This document shows, in pieces, positions 1-7,000 of a stretch of DNA of 8,314 bases (position 1 is its first letter; each line of letters opens with the position of its first letter). Under the pieces are notes generated by a model. The model was not told where the DNA came from, did no database searches, and saw only the letters and a list, made by a program, of their open reading frames with translations. This stretch comes from Spirochaetaceae bacterium. Its GTDB lineage: Bacteria; Spirochaetota; Spirochaetia; Treponematales; Breznakiellaceae. Where the stretch lies: the NCBI GenBank assembly GCA_031265535.1, contig JAISCO010000104.1:1-8314 (forward strand). The letters run 5' to 3'. The position numbers were made by a program, and so were the translations under genes.

Positions 1-300
1 AAAAATAAAAAGGTTATAATGTTAATGGGCGATTTTGCGATAAAGGCGGTAAATTATATATGGAAAAGCAGGTATAATGAAAAAATAATACCGTCCGGAT
101 CTACCTATAAAATAAGGAAGGGGGTGTATGAATCAAGGGGAATAAGGTTTTTCCCGTCATACACACAAACCGGCGATAGTTTTGGATTGGAAAAATCAAA
201 AGTAGAAATGATAAAAGAAGACGTAAAAAAAGCAATGGAAATATGTAACTATTCAGCCGGAATATTTGAAAAAGTAACAAAATCTGGCAATTTATCTTGA
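1..300 (+). CDS. C-terminal fragment of a probable uracil-DNA glycosylase superfamily protein (5' end outside window)
   Basis: The frame is open from base 1 to the TGA at 298-300, giving 99 residues. Internal ATGs at 19 and 25 have no good ribosome site, so this is most likely the tail of a longer gene. The visible part has a hydrophobic strand ending in glycine (VIMLMG), a helix (AIKAVNYI), then IPSGSTYKIRKG, FFPSYTQTG and a charged helix EKSKVEMIKEDVKKAM. This order (strand-G, then a PSY/HPS-like motif, then a basic-acidic C-terminal helix) matches the end of family-4-like uracil-DNA glycosylases, which remove uracil from DNA; the usual HPS-type motif would correspond to FPSY here. Family assignment is from remembered patterns, not a search. 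The base composition is clearly more AT-rich than the other genes here, which may indicate horizontal origin. It is not obviously linked functionally to the alanine genes. Confidence 0.55.
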   Translation, partial: KNKKVIMLMGDFAIKAVNYIWKSRYNEKIIPSGSTYKIRKGVYESRGIRFFPSYTQTGDSFGLEKSKVEMIKEDVKKAMEICNYSAGIFEKVTKSGNLS

Positions 301-543
301 AATATAAGATGCACAGCTTCACTGTCCGTCATTCCCTGTTTAAGACGGGTGGATATATGCGGATCCGGCAGTATATCTTCACTCCTTCCCAGATACTGAA
401 ACATTACCCGATTTTTCGTAGGACATTACGGTTGGACGTTTTTTTTAGGAATTGCTGCCTGCCGTTTTGGAACGTGGAGCGTTTTTTGGCAAGATGCCGG
501 ACTTAAAGCGCCGGCGCTATTGGCGCGATACCGCCGCTTAATG
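301..543. other. Intergenic stretch without a convincing gene
   Basis: A 69-codon frame beginning at a TTG (297) overlaps the preceding stop and has no recognisable motif or ribosome site. A second frame running through about 385-600 reads as a short hydrophobic then basic peptide (GWTFFLGIAA...) without a start codon, so it could be gene debris. A 12-bp perfect palindrome AGCGCCGGCGCT lies at 507-518. I assign no function. Confidence 0.5.
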
Positions 544-582
544 AAAAAAGCCCATGACTCTTGCGAGTCATGGGCTTTTTTT
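544..582. terminator. Bidirectional intrinsic terminator
   Basis: The arm at 544-560 pairs perfectly with 565-581 (17 bp including the A/T tails) around a TTGC loop. The GC-containing core is GCCCATGACTC/GAGTCATGGGC. An A-tract on the left and a T-tract on the right make it work in both directions. On the minus strand it lies 22 bp after the ald stop codon and is its natural terminator; on the plus strand it would stop transcription arriving from the glycosylase-like gene. Confidence 0.93.
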
Positions 583-603
583 AACGAAGCGCTTTTCCGG
601 TGA

Positions 604-1716
604 TTACTTCACCGTGTCGGCGGCATTTTTCAGGGGCAAGCCAAAGGCTTCGGCGACACCGGGGAAAGTTATCTCACCCTTGTAGGTGTTCAGGCCGGAA
701 AGCAGCGCGGGATTTTCGCGGCAAGCCTTCTCTACGCCTTTATTTGCCAACTGGAGACCGTAACTAATGGTGGCGTTGTTCAACGCGAAAGTCGATGTCC
801 GGGCGTACGCGCCGGGCATATTTGCCACACAATAGTGGATGATGTCGTCAACAACGAATACCGGATCGGTATGGCTGGTGGGGTGGGAAGTCTCGAAGCA
901 ACCGCCCTGGTCGATGGCAACGTCTACAAGCACGGCGTTTTTCTTCATCGTCTTTAGATGTTCCTTGCGGATCAGTTTTGGGGCTTTTGCGCCGGGGATG
1001 AGTATCGCGCCGACTACGATGTCCGCATCCTTAATGTAGGTTTGCAGGGCAACTTGATCGTTATAGATTGCTTTCACATTGGGGGGAAGAATTTCCCCAA
1101 GGTATTCAAGGCGTTGCAGGTTAATGTCTAATATGATTACGTGGGCGCCGAGGCCCGCCGCCGTCCATGCCGCATTAGTGCCGACCGTGCCGCCGCCGAG
1201 GATGACGACATTTGCCGGGGCCACACCCGTTACGCCCATCGGCAGCAAGCCGCGGCCGCCTTGCGTTTTTGCGGAATAGAAACCGCCCATCAACACTGAC
1301 ATCCTTCCAGCCACCTCGCTCATAGGTTTAAGCAGGGGCAGAGCGCGGCCCTCCTGTACCGTCTCGTAGGCCAGCGCGATGATTTTCCGCTTTAGACAAG
1401 CGTCAAGCAGCGGCTTATCCGCCGCAAAGTGGAAGTAGGTGTACACCAGTTGATTTTCCTTCATCAACTCGTACTCCGATTCCAGCGGCTCTTTTACCTT
1501 AACCAGCATTTCCGCCGCTTTCCACACTTCGGCGGCGGTGCTCAATATAGTAGCTCCTGCCGCTTTGTACTCGTCATCGGTGATGGCGGAACCCAGGCCC
1601 GCGCCTTTTTCGATGCACACACTGTGCCCCGCCGATACATAAGCCTGTACCGCGTTTGGGGTGAGTCCGACCCTGAATTCATTGTTTTTGACTTCTTTGG
1701 GACAACCAATTTTCAT
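604..1716 (-). CDS. ald: Alanine dehydrogenase (NAD+)
   Basis: A 370-residue cytosolic enzyme for the reversible reaction L-alanine + NAD+ + H2O = pyruvate + NH3 + NADH. Its length fits the family. The N-terminus MKIGCPKEVKNNEFRVGLTP is the classic Ald/PNT start. Residues matching the known substrate and catalytic positions are present: R15, K75, H96 and D269 (D270 in the Mycobacterium tuberculosis enzyme). The Rossmann nucleotide site GGGTVG is at 174-179, with the ribose-binding D197 in IILDIN, as expected for NAD rather than NADP. The frame stays open 40 codons upstream (to 1836), but that extension has no family similarity; the start at 1716 is preceded by GGAGGT. It lies downstream of agcS in the same direction with a 314-bp gap, and a strong terminator follows. 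Neighbouring alanine transport and pyruvate oxidation support catabolic use, but synthesis of alanine is equally possible. Confidence 0.97.
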   Translation of the reverse strand: MKIGCPKEVKNNEFRVGLTPNAVQAYVSAGHSVCIEKGAGLGSAITDDEYKAAGATILSTAAEVWKAAEMLVKVKEPLESEYELMKENQLVYTYFHFAADKPLLDACLKRKIIALAYETVQEGRALPLLKPMSEVAGRMSVLMGGFYSAKTQGGRGLLPMGVTGVAPANVVILGGGTVGTNAAWTAAGLGAHVIILDINLQRLEYLGEILPPNVKAIYNDQVALQTYIKDADIVVGAILIPGAKAPKLIRKEHLKTMKKNAVLVDVAIDQGGCFETSHPTSHTDPVFVVDDIIHYCVANMPGAYARTSTFALNNATISYGLQLANKGVEKACRENPALLSGLNTYKGEITFPGVAEAFGLPLKNAADTVK

Positions 1717-1720
1717 AGAA

Positions 1721-1726
1721 ACCTCC
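1721..1726 (-). promoter_or_regulatory. Ribosome binding site of ald
   Basis: GGAGGT on the minus strand sits 4 nt from the ATG whose first base is 1716. It settles the start against the longer open frame reaching 1836. Confidence 0.88.
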
Positions 1727-1741
1727 ATAAAACAGATATAT

Positions 1742-1784
1742 TTTCGAGACCGCAAAATAAAAATTTTGGGACCGGTCTTCGAAA
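1742..1784. repeat. Nested inverted repeat in the ald leader
   Basis: TTTCGAGACC (1742-1751) pairs with GGTCTTCGAAA (1774-1784) apart from one bulged base, and inside it CAAAAT (1753-1758) pairs with ATTTTG (1763-1768) around an AAAA loop. The structure lies 16-58 bp upstream of the ald RBS region, so it would fold in the 5' leader or serve as an operator. No regulator is identified. There is no T-run following it in the ald direction, so it is not an evident attenuator. Confidence 0.5.
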
Positions 1785-1806
1785 CCAGATAAAGTCCAAC
1801 ATTTTC

Positions 1807-1828
1807 TCCAAAACTTTGTGATTTTGGA
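1807..1828. repeat. Short inverted repeat upstream of ald
   Basis: TCCAAAA (1807-1813) and TTTTGGA (1822-1828) form a perfect 7-bp dyad with an 8-nt spacer. This is the layout of a dimeric repressor or activator site. Ald genes are often controlled by Lrp/AsnC- or AdeR-type regulators, but the sequence alone does not name one. Confidence 0.35.
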
Positions 1829-1868
1829 AAAAACATTGGGAAAAGAGCCTCTCTTTTTTGTCTGTTTT

Positions 1869-1895
1869 TTTATAAACGGTTATGCAAACTGTCTA
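1869..1895 (-). promoter_or_regulatory. Possible ald promoter
   Basis: On the minus strand TAGACA (1890-1895) and TATAAA (1869-1874) resemble -35 and -10 boxes, but the 15-bp spacing is short. It would give a leader of about 150 nt containing both dyads described nearby. Alternative: ald is read through from agcS, since no clear terminator follows agcS. Confidence 0.3.
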
Positions 1896-1914
1896 TAAAA
1901 CCAACATTTTTGTA

Positions 1915-1933
1915 TATTTTCATATGGAAAATA
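1915..1933. repeat. AT-rich dyad between agcS and ald
   Basis: TATTTTC (1915-1921) and GAAAATA (1927-1933) form a perfect 7-bp inverted repeat around ATATG. It lies about 20 bp upstream of the candidate ald -35 box, a position suitable for an activator. It lacks GC pairs, so it is unlikely to be a terminator for agcS. Confidence 0.4.
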
Positions 1934-2030
1934 GGCGGCCGTTCAATGAAAAACCGTGCGCTAATGGACAGGAACAACCGCCGAATGGAAGCTGCCCGGA
2001 AACTTGAGGTCCCCGAACAGTCCTTGCTAA

Positions 2031-3413
2031 CTAAACATCCGTCCGCAACGGGATGGGCGTGTTGTCAGCTTCGTCAATGCGGTTCTCGTACACATAGTAC
2101 TTTGTCAACCTGGCGATCTCCGGACTCAGCAGCAGAATGGCGATGAGGTTCGGGATGGTCATAAGCGCGTTCAGCGCGTCCGCCAGATCCCACACAACGC
2201 CAATCGTGAGTGTCGTACCGAGGAACGTGAAAAGCACATATATAACCCGGTAGGGGATATTGCTTTTCGGGCCGAACAAGTATTCCGCGCCTTTTTCGCC
2301 ATAGTATGACCACCCAAGGATGGTAGAAAGCGCGAAGGTGAACAGGCCGAAAGTCAGCACGATTGTTCCCAAGACAGGAATTTGACCAAAAGCGGCGTGG
2401 GTCAGTTTGCCACCGTCGTTGAGAGCTTCAATTTTGCCGTTAGCGATTACGGAGCTTACGACGACAAGACCGGTCATCAAACAAACAACAACCGTGTCCC
2501 AGAAGGTGCCGGTACTGGAAACCAAAGCCTGCCGCACAGGGTTGCGAGTCTGGGCAGCCGCAGCCACGATAGGAGCGGAACCCATGCCGGACTCGTTGGA
2601 GAAAAGGCCGCGCGCGATACCGTACCGGGCGGCGCTCATCAAGGATGACGCTACGAAGCCGCCTCCAACGGCTTTGGGGGAAAAAGCGGCGCCAAGAATA
2701 ACCTGAACCGTCTGGCCAAGGTATGCGCGGTTGATTATCAGGATGATGAGGCAGCCGATAACGTATAAAATCGCCATGAACGGAACCAGGGCTTCGCAGA
2801 CCCTTGATATCCATCTGATTCCGCCGATCAGTACGATGCCGACCAAAACCGCCAGCACAATGCCGGTGACCCAGTGGGGAATACTGAAGGTTTCGCTCAT
2901 AAGATTAGCGACCGCGTTTGACTGTACGCCGTCCCCGATACCGAAGGCCGCGAGCGCGGCAAAAATGGCAAACAGTACGCCGAGCCATTTCATTTTAAGA
3001 CCGCGTTCCAGCGCAAACATCGCGCCGCCAAGCATCATGCCGTTTTCGTCTTTTACGCGGTATTTAACCGCGAGCAGACTTTCGGCATACTTGGTAGAAA
3101 TGCCGAAGATACCGGTAAGCCACATCCAAAGGACCGCGCCGGGGCCGCCGAGCGCGATGGCCGTGCCGACACCGATGATATTCCCGGTTCCGATGGTAGA
3201 CGCGAGCGCGGTCGTCAAAGCGCCGAACTGGGAAACGTCCCCAACCCCGTCAGGGTCTTTTGTTACTGACAGTTTGATACCCAGCCCGATTTTCCGCTGG
3301 ATGAACCCTGTCCGTACGGTCAAGAACAGGTGCGTACCGAAAAGCAGCACCAGCAGCCACGGCCCCCATAACCAGCCGTCAATCGTGCTGATTACATTCG
3401 AAAAAGTTTCCAT
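2031..3413 (-). CDS. agcS: Sodium:alanine symporter, AGCS family
   Basis: A 460-residue inner-membrane protein that takes up alanine (or glycine) together with Na+. The length is normal for the family (about 450-490), and the sequence is dominated by hydrophobic helices, roughly 10-11 by inspection. Family hallmarks: STIGTGNIIGVGTA (72-85) at the helix break forming the substrate/Na+ region; GGPGAVLWMWLTGIFG (89-104) followed by STKYAE; and ARGLFSNESGMGSAP (267-281) followed by a run of alanines. The N-terminus (WLWGPWLLVLLFGTHLFLTVRTG) is also typical. The start at 3413 has GGAGG 7 nt upstream and a near-consensus promoter. The TAG stop at 2031-2033 is followed by 314 bp before ald, which is in the same direction, supporting an alanine-use unit. 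Substrate is inferred from family and neighbour; glycine or D-alanine cannot be excluded. The protein looks complete, with no missing motifs. Confidence 0.95.
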   Translation of the reverse strand: METFSNVISTIDGWLWGPWLLVLLFGTHLFLTVRTGFIQRKIGLGIKLSVTKDPDGVGDVSQFGALTTALASTIGTGNIIGVGTAIALGGPGAVLWMWLTGIFGISTKYAESLLAVKYRVKDENGMMLGGAMFALERGLKMKWLGVLFAIFAALAAFGIGDGVQSNAVANLMSETFSIPHWVTGIVLAVLVGIVLIGGIRWISRVCEALVPFMAILYVIGCLIILIINRAYLGQTVQVILGAAFSPKAVGGGFVASSLMSAARYGIARGLFSNESGMGSAPIVAAAAQTRNPVRQALVSSTGTFWDTVVVCLMTGLVVVSSVIANGKIEALNDGGKLTHAAFGQIPVLGTIVLTFGLFTFALSTILGWSYYGEKGAEYLFGPKSNIPYRVIYVLFTFLGTTLTIGVVWDLADALNALMTIPNLIAILLLSPEIARLTKYYVYENRIDEADNTPIPLRTDV

Positions 3414-3420
3414 ACTATTT

Positions 3421-3425
3421 CCTCC
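3421..3425 (-). promoter_or_regulatory. Ribosome binding site of agcS
   Basis: GGAGG on the minus strand, 7 nt before the ATG starting at 3413; the ideal spacing supports the chosen start. Confidence 0.85.
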
Positions 3426-3446
3426 AAAATAAATTAATTATCTATA

Positions 3447-3475
3447 ATTTTAAGCCGGTTTTTGTGAAATGTAAA
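3447..3475 (-). promoter_or_regulatory. Sigma70-type promoter of agcS
   Basis: On the minus strand TTTACA (3470-3475) and TAAAAT (3447-3452) each match the consensus at 5 of 6 positions, with an optimal 17-bp spacer. Transcription would start near 3440, giving a leader of about 27 nt. The purine tract begins immediately behind the -35 box. Confidence 0.7.
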
Positions 3476-3476
3476 C

Positions 3477-3585
3477 AAAAAAGAAGAAGGAAAAAGAAGA
3501 AGGAAGAGGGAAGAAGGAAGAAGGAAGAAGGAAGAAGGAAGAAGGAAGAAGGAAGAAGGAAGAAGGAAGAAGGAAGAAGGAAGAA
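3477..3585. repeat. 109-nt purine tract with an 11-copy GGAAGAA heptamer array
   Basis: All bases from 3477 to 3585 on the plus strand are A or G. From 3509 to 3585 the sequence is 11 uninterrupted, identical copies of GGAAGAA. The array lies between divergent agcS and nifJ and directly upstream of the agcS -35 box (3475). Such arrays change copy number by slippage. Because 7 is not a multiple of the helical turn, each change would alter the spacing and rotation of anything bound upstream. Long homopurine runs can also form triplex DNA. It is not inside a coding frame that I can support. Confidence 0.95.
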
Positions 3586-3608
3586 TTAACAATGAGCAAT
3601 TAACAATG
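3584..3608 (+). repeat. 11-bp direct repeat at the edge of the heptamer array
   Basis: AATTAACAATG occurs at 3584-3594 and again at 3598-3608, a period of 14 (twice 7). It continues the seven-base register of the adjacent array in degenerate form. A related inverted sequence, CATTGTTCATTGCTAATT, appears at 8116-8133 on the other side of nifJ. Confidence 0.75.
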
Positions 3609-3719
3609 GAGGAGAGAGGAAAAAGGAAAAGGTAAAAAGTCGCAAGCTGCTAGACCGGAGGGATTGAAACCCGCTGGCGGGCGGGGGGTGGCGGAAGACC
3701 GCCGCAGGCGGGCTGTAGA

Positions 3720-3783
3720 CAGGGGAGGCGCGACTATTAGGCAACGGTTTGCGATGATGCGGGGAAACAGCGCCCCCCTCCTG
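3720..3783. repeat. Palindrome-ended sub-unit within L
   Basis: A 64-bp unit begins CAGGGGAGGCGCG and ends AGCGCCCCCCTCCTG, so its ends are inverted repeats that can pair. The counterpart in R (7963-8025) is 63 bp with better-matched ends. The core CAACGGTTTGCGATGATG is identical in both. The shape is that of a minimal hairpin element. Confidence 0.55.
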
Positions 3784-3918
3784 AATCAGAATATGAGCCA
3801 CAAATTACGCGAATTAACACGAATTATAGGATTAAAGGCAAAACCTCCGACCGCCGCTATCAATTTGAACGCCGCGTCCCGCCCAACGAGGCGGGAAGCT
3901 ACTAGCGCGAAGCGCATG

Positions 3919-3935
3919 AAAAACCCGCTGGCGGG
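3919..3935 (-). terminator. Terminator-like hairpin in L, facing left
   Basis: On the minus strand CCCGC-CA-GCGGG is followed by TTTTT. The stem is short (5 GC pairs) with a two-base loop, so strength is uncertain. It faces away from nifJ and would stop leftward transcripts heading toward agcS. A bulged version exists in R, also facing away from nifJ. Confidence 0.4.
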
Positions 3936-3970
3936 CTAGCGCGGAGCGCATGTGCCTCCATGGCAAATGG

Positions 3971-3999
3971 TTGACGAAGGGGGGGATTTTTTTTATGCT
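3971..3999 (+). promoter_or_regulatory. Sigma70-type promoter of nifJ
   Basis: TTGACG (3971-3976) matches the -35 consensus at 5 of 6; TATGCT (3994-3999) matches the -10 at 4 of 6; spacer 17 bp. Transcription would start near 4006. The spacer is odd: a run of seven G followed by eight T. The -35 box begins exactly where the perfect inverted-repeat arm ends (2-base overlap). Confidence 0.65.
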
Positions 4000-4023
4000 A
4001 AAGTAAATCCACTCTTAAAAATC

Positions 4024-4028
4024 GAGGA
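4024..4028 (+). promoter_or_regulatory. Ribosome binding site of nifJ
   Basis: GAGGA, 8 nt before the ATG at 4037; it supports that start, which also gives the standard family N-terminus. Confidence 0.75.
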
Positions 4029-4036
4029 ATAAAATA

Positions 4037-7000
4037 ATGGCTGACAAAAAAATGGTCATGATTGACGGAAACACGGCGGCGGGACAGATCGCTCACGCGC
4101 TCAGTGAAGTAATCGCGATATATCCGATTACCCCGTCCAGTCCAATGGGAGAAGTTTCTGACGAACTTTCCGCGCAGGGAAAAAGAAACCTATGGGGAAC
4201 AATCCCGCAAGTATACGAAATGCAGAGCGAAGCTGGCGCCGCCGGAGCGGTTCACGGAGCGTTGACAACCGGCGCTCTGTCCTCCACCTTTACCGCGTCT
4301 CAGGGACTTCTGTTGATGATACCGAACATGTACAAGATAGCGGGCGAACTTACCTCTACAGTGTTTCATATCGCCGCCCGCGCTATTGCCGCTTCGAGCC
4401 TGTCGATTTTCGGCGACCATCAAGATGTTATGGCCTGTCGTCATACCGGCTGGGCTATGCTTTCTTCAAACAGCGTGCAGGAAGTAATGGACCTTGCGGT
4501 GATAGCCCACGCCTCCACACTCCGCGCCCGCGTCCCGTTCCTGCACTTCTTTGACGGCTTCCGCACTTCACACGAACTTCAAAAAATCGAAGAAATCAGT
4601 TTCGACATACTACGGCAAATGATAGATGATGATTTAGCGCGCGAACACCGGCGGAGGGGACTTAGCCCCGAAAATCCGGTAATACGCGGTACGGCGCAGA
4701 ACCCGGACGTCTACTTTCAGGGACGCGAAGGCGTGAACAAATACTATAAAAAGACACCGGAAATTGTGCAGGCCGAGATGGACAAGTTTGCCAAACTTAC
4801 CGGACGCTCGTACCATTTGTTTGACTACTTAGGCGCGAAAGACGCGGAGCGCGTCATCATCATAATGGGTTCCGGCGCCGAAACCTGTGAAGAAACCGTT
4901 GAGTATTTGCAGAGTAAAGGAGAAAAAGTCGGCGTCCTAAAAGTGCGTTTGTACCGCCCGTTTGACGCAAAAACATTCGTAAAGTCCCTGCCCCCGTCCG
5001 TAAAATCCATAGCCGTGCTTGACCGCACCAAAGAACCCGGTTCGCCCGGCGAGCCGCTGTACGAGGATGTTGTTGCTGCCTGCGGCGTTGTTGCGCAGAG
5101 TGGAGAGGCGCCGTGGAAAAACCAGTTTCCGGCTATTATCAACGGCCGCTACGGACTTGGTTCCAAAGAGTTTACCCCCGCCATGGTCAAATCCGTTTTT
5201 GACAACCTTGCCGGGGAGCAAAAGCGCGGTTTTGTTGTCGGCATAAAGGACGATGTTCTGGGTGAAAGCCTTGATTACGATGAAAACTTTACGCTGACAG
5301 AAGAAGGGATGAACGAGGCGATGTTCTATGGGCTTGGCAGCGACGGCACGGTCGGCGCAAACAAGAACTCAATAAAAATCATCGGGGATGCCAAACCTGA
5401 ACTGAACGCGCAGGCTTACTTTGCTTACGATTCAAAGAAATCCGGCGGTTTTACCGTCTCGCACCTGCGTTTCGGCAAAAAAGCCATACGCCGCCCGTAC
5501 CTCATCACCAAGGCGGATTTCCTGGCCTGCCATAAATTCAGCTACATGGAAACATTCGACATGCTTGCCAACGCGAAAGACGGCGGCGTATTCCTGCTGA
5601 ACAGCCCGTTCGGCGCGGCGGACGTATGGAAGCATATTCCTGTCGAGGCTCAGCAGCGCATAATAGACAAAAAACTTAAATTTTATGTGTGTAACGCGGC
5701 GGAGATAGCCCGCGCCACCGGCATGGGTAACCGCATCAACACCGTCATGCAAGCCGCCTATTTTAAGATTTCCGGCGTACTGGCAGAGGACGAAGCGGTC
5801 AAGTACATGAAGAAATTCATCGAAAAGAGCTACGGCAAGAAGGGCACGGATGTTGTCCAGAGCAATTACAAGACTGTTGACGCGTCGCTTCAGGCGGTGG
5901 AAGAAGTGAAATACCCGTCCAAACCTGAGGGTAATGTCCACATGAAAAAGCCTTTTGCTACGGCAAGCGACAGTTGGATACGCGAGACCCTCGGCGCAAT
6001 GTCGATACAGGAAGGTGATAAACTGCCTGTGTCCAAGATCCCCGAAGACGGGACATTCCCGACAGCTACGACACAGTACGAAAAACGCGCCGTTGCCGAG
6101 CGTGTGCCTTGCTGGAATCCGGATATCTGTATCCAGTGCGGTATGTGTTCCGTGGTATGTTCCCACGCATGTATCAGGATGAAGAATTTGAGTGATGCCG
6201 AGCTTGCCAAAGCGCCCGCCGGTTTCAAGTCCGCCGCCATTAAACCTAAGCCGGTGGACGGCAAAAATGTAACGCTTGTGATTTCCGCCGAAGACTGTAT
6301 GGAGTGCGGTGTTTGCCTTAACGCCTGTCCTATGTCGAAAGACGCTTCAAAACCGCGGGCTTTAAGCTGGAAGTCCTACGCGGACGATGAGGCTTATCAC
6401 GAGGAGCAGGTAAAGGTCTGGGAATTCTTCCAGAGCCTGCCGGAGGTCCCCGCTTCTGAAATTAATCCCGGCACGGTTAAGGGGCTTGCGTTTACCCGTC
6501 CGTTGTTCGAATTTTCGGGCGCTTGCGGCGGCTGCGGCGAAACTCCTTATGTCAAGATTCTGTCCCAGCTTTTCGGCGACCACGCTATAATCGCAAACGC
6601 TACGGGGTGTTCATCAATTTATGGCGGCAACTTGCCGACTACTCCTTACGCAAAACGCGGCGACGGGCGCGGTCCGGCATGGTCCAACAGTTTGTTCGAG
6701 GACGCCGCCGAATTCGGGCTTGGTATGCGGCTTACCAGCGACAAGTTAGCCGAATTTGCGCGCGAAACGGCGGCTGCGGCCAAGGCGGAGGGTATTGCTT
6801 CCGCCGCCATTGACGCGGTTTTGAACGCCGACCAGAGCAGTGAAGCCGGTATAGAAGCCCAGCGCAAGAATGTTGACGCGCTAAAGGCGGCTCTCGCAAA
6901 GGATGCAAAGCCGCTCGCCAAGCAGCTTTTATCGCTTGCCGATCATTTTATCAAGCGTTCTGTTTGGGTGCTGGGCGGTGACGGTTGGGCTTATGATATT

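Larger units (their letters stand above)
3643..3972 (+). repeat. Mosaic intergenic repeat, left copy (L)
   Basis: Reading this stretch forward matches the reverse complement of 7602-8063. The main conserved parts are 3683-3827 (a 145-bp block matching 7919-8063 at about 85% by eye), a middle part containing CCGCTATC (3854-3861) and a CCCGCC/GGCGGG hairpin (3878-3895), and 3935-3972, which is identical to the reverse complement of 7602-7639. Inside L, AAACCCGCTGGCGGG occurs exactly at 3667-3681 and 3921-3935, and a 17-bp motif starting CTAGCGCG recurs at 3902-3918 and 3936-3952 with one mismatch. It encodes no protein that I can support. It is a compound of small palindromic units, like REP/MITE-type intergenic repeats, but I do not recognise the family. 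Confidence 0.85.

Noticed and set aside
1717..1836. Forty-codon N-terminal extension of ald
   Set aside because: No family member has it, it overlaps dyads, and the ATG at 1716 has a strong ribosome site and the standard N-terminus.
1960..2030. Terminator after agcS
   Set aside because: The only stem found (around 2001-2020) is weak, with G-T pairs and no T-run.
1910..2146. 78-codon plus-strand frame between ald and agcS
   Set aside because: Its second half is opposite the end of agcS and its first half has no motif or clear ribosome site.
2731..3432. 233-codon open frame antisense to agcS
   Set aside because: It is a shadow of the transporter gene, without a ribosome site or protein motif.
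3509..3585. CRISPR array
   Set aside because: The repeat unit is only 7 bp with no spacers; it is a simple tandem repeat and no cas gene is present.
3586..3939. Short open frames on both strands across the L repeat
   Set aside because: They read through GC-rich palindromes, give proline/arginine-rich peptides with no motif, and L is better explained as non-coding repeat.
5432..6166. 244-codon open frame antisense to nifJ
   Set aside because: It lies entirely opposite a fully conserved PFOR gene and has no recognisable domain; it follows from codon bias of the sense gene.
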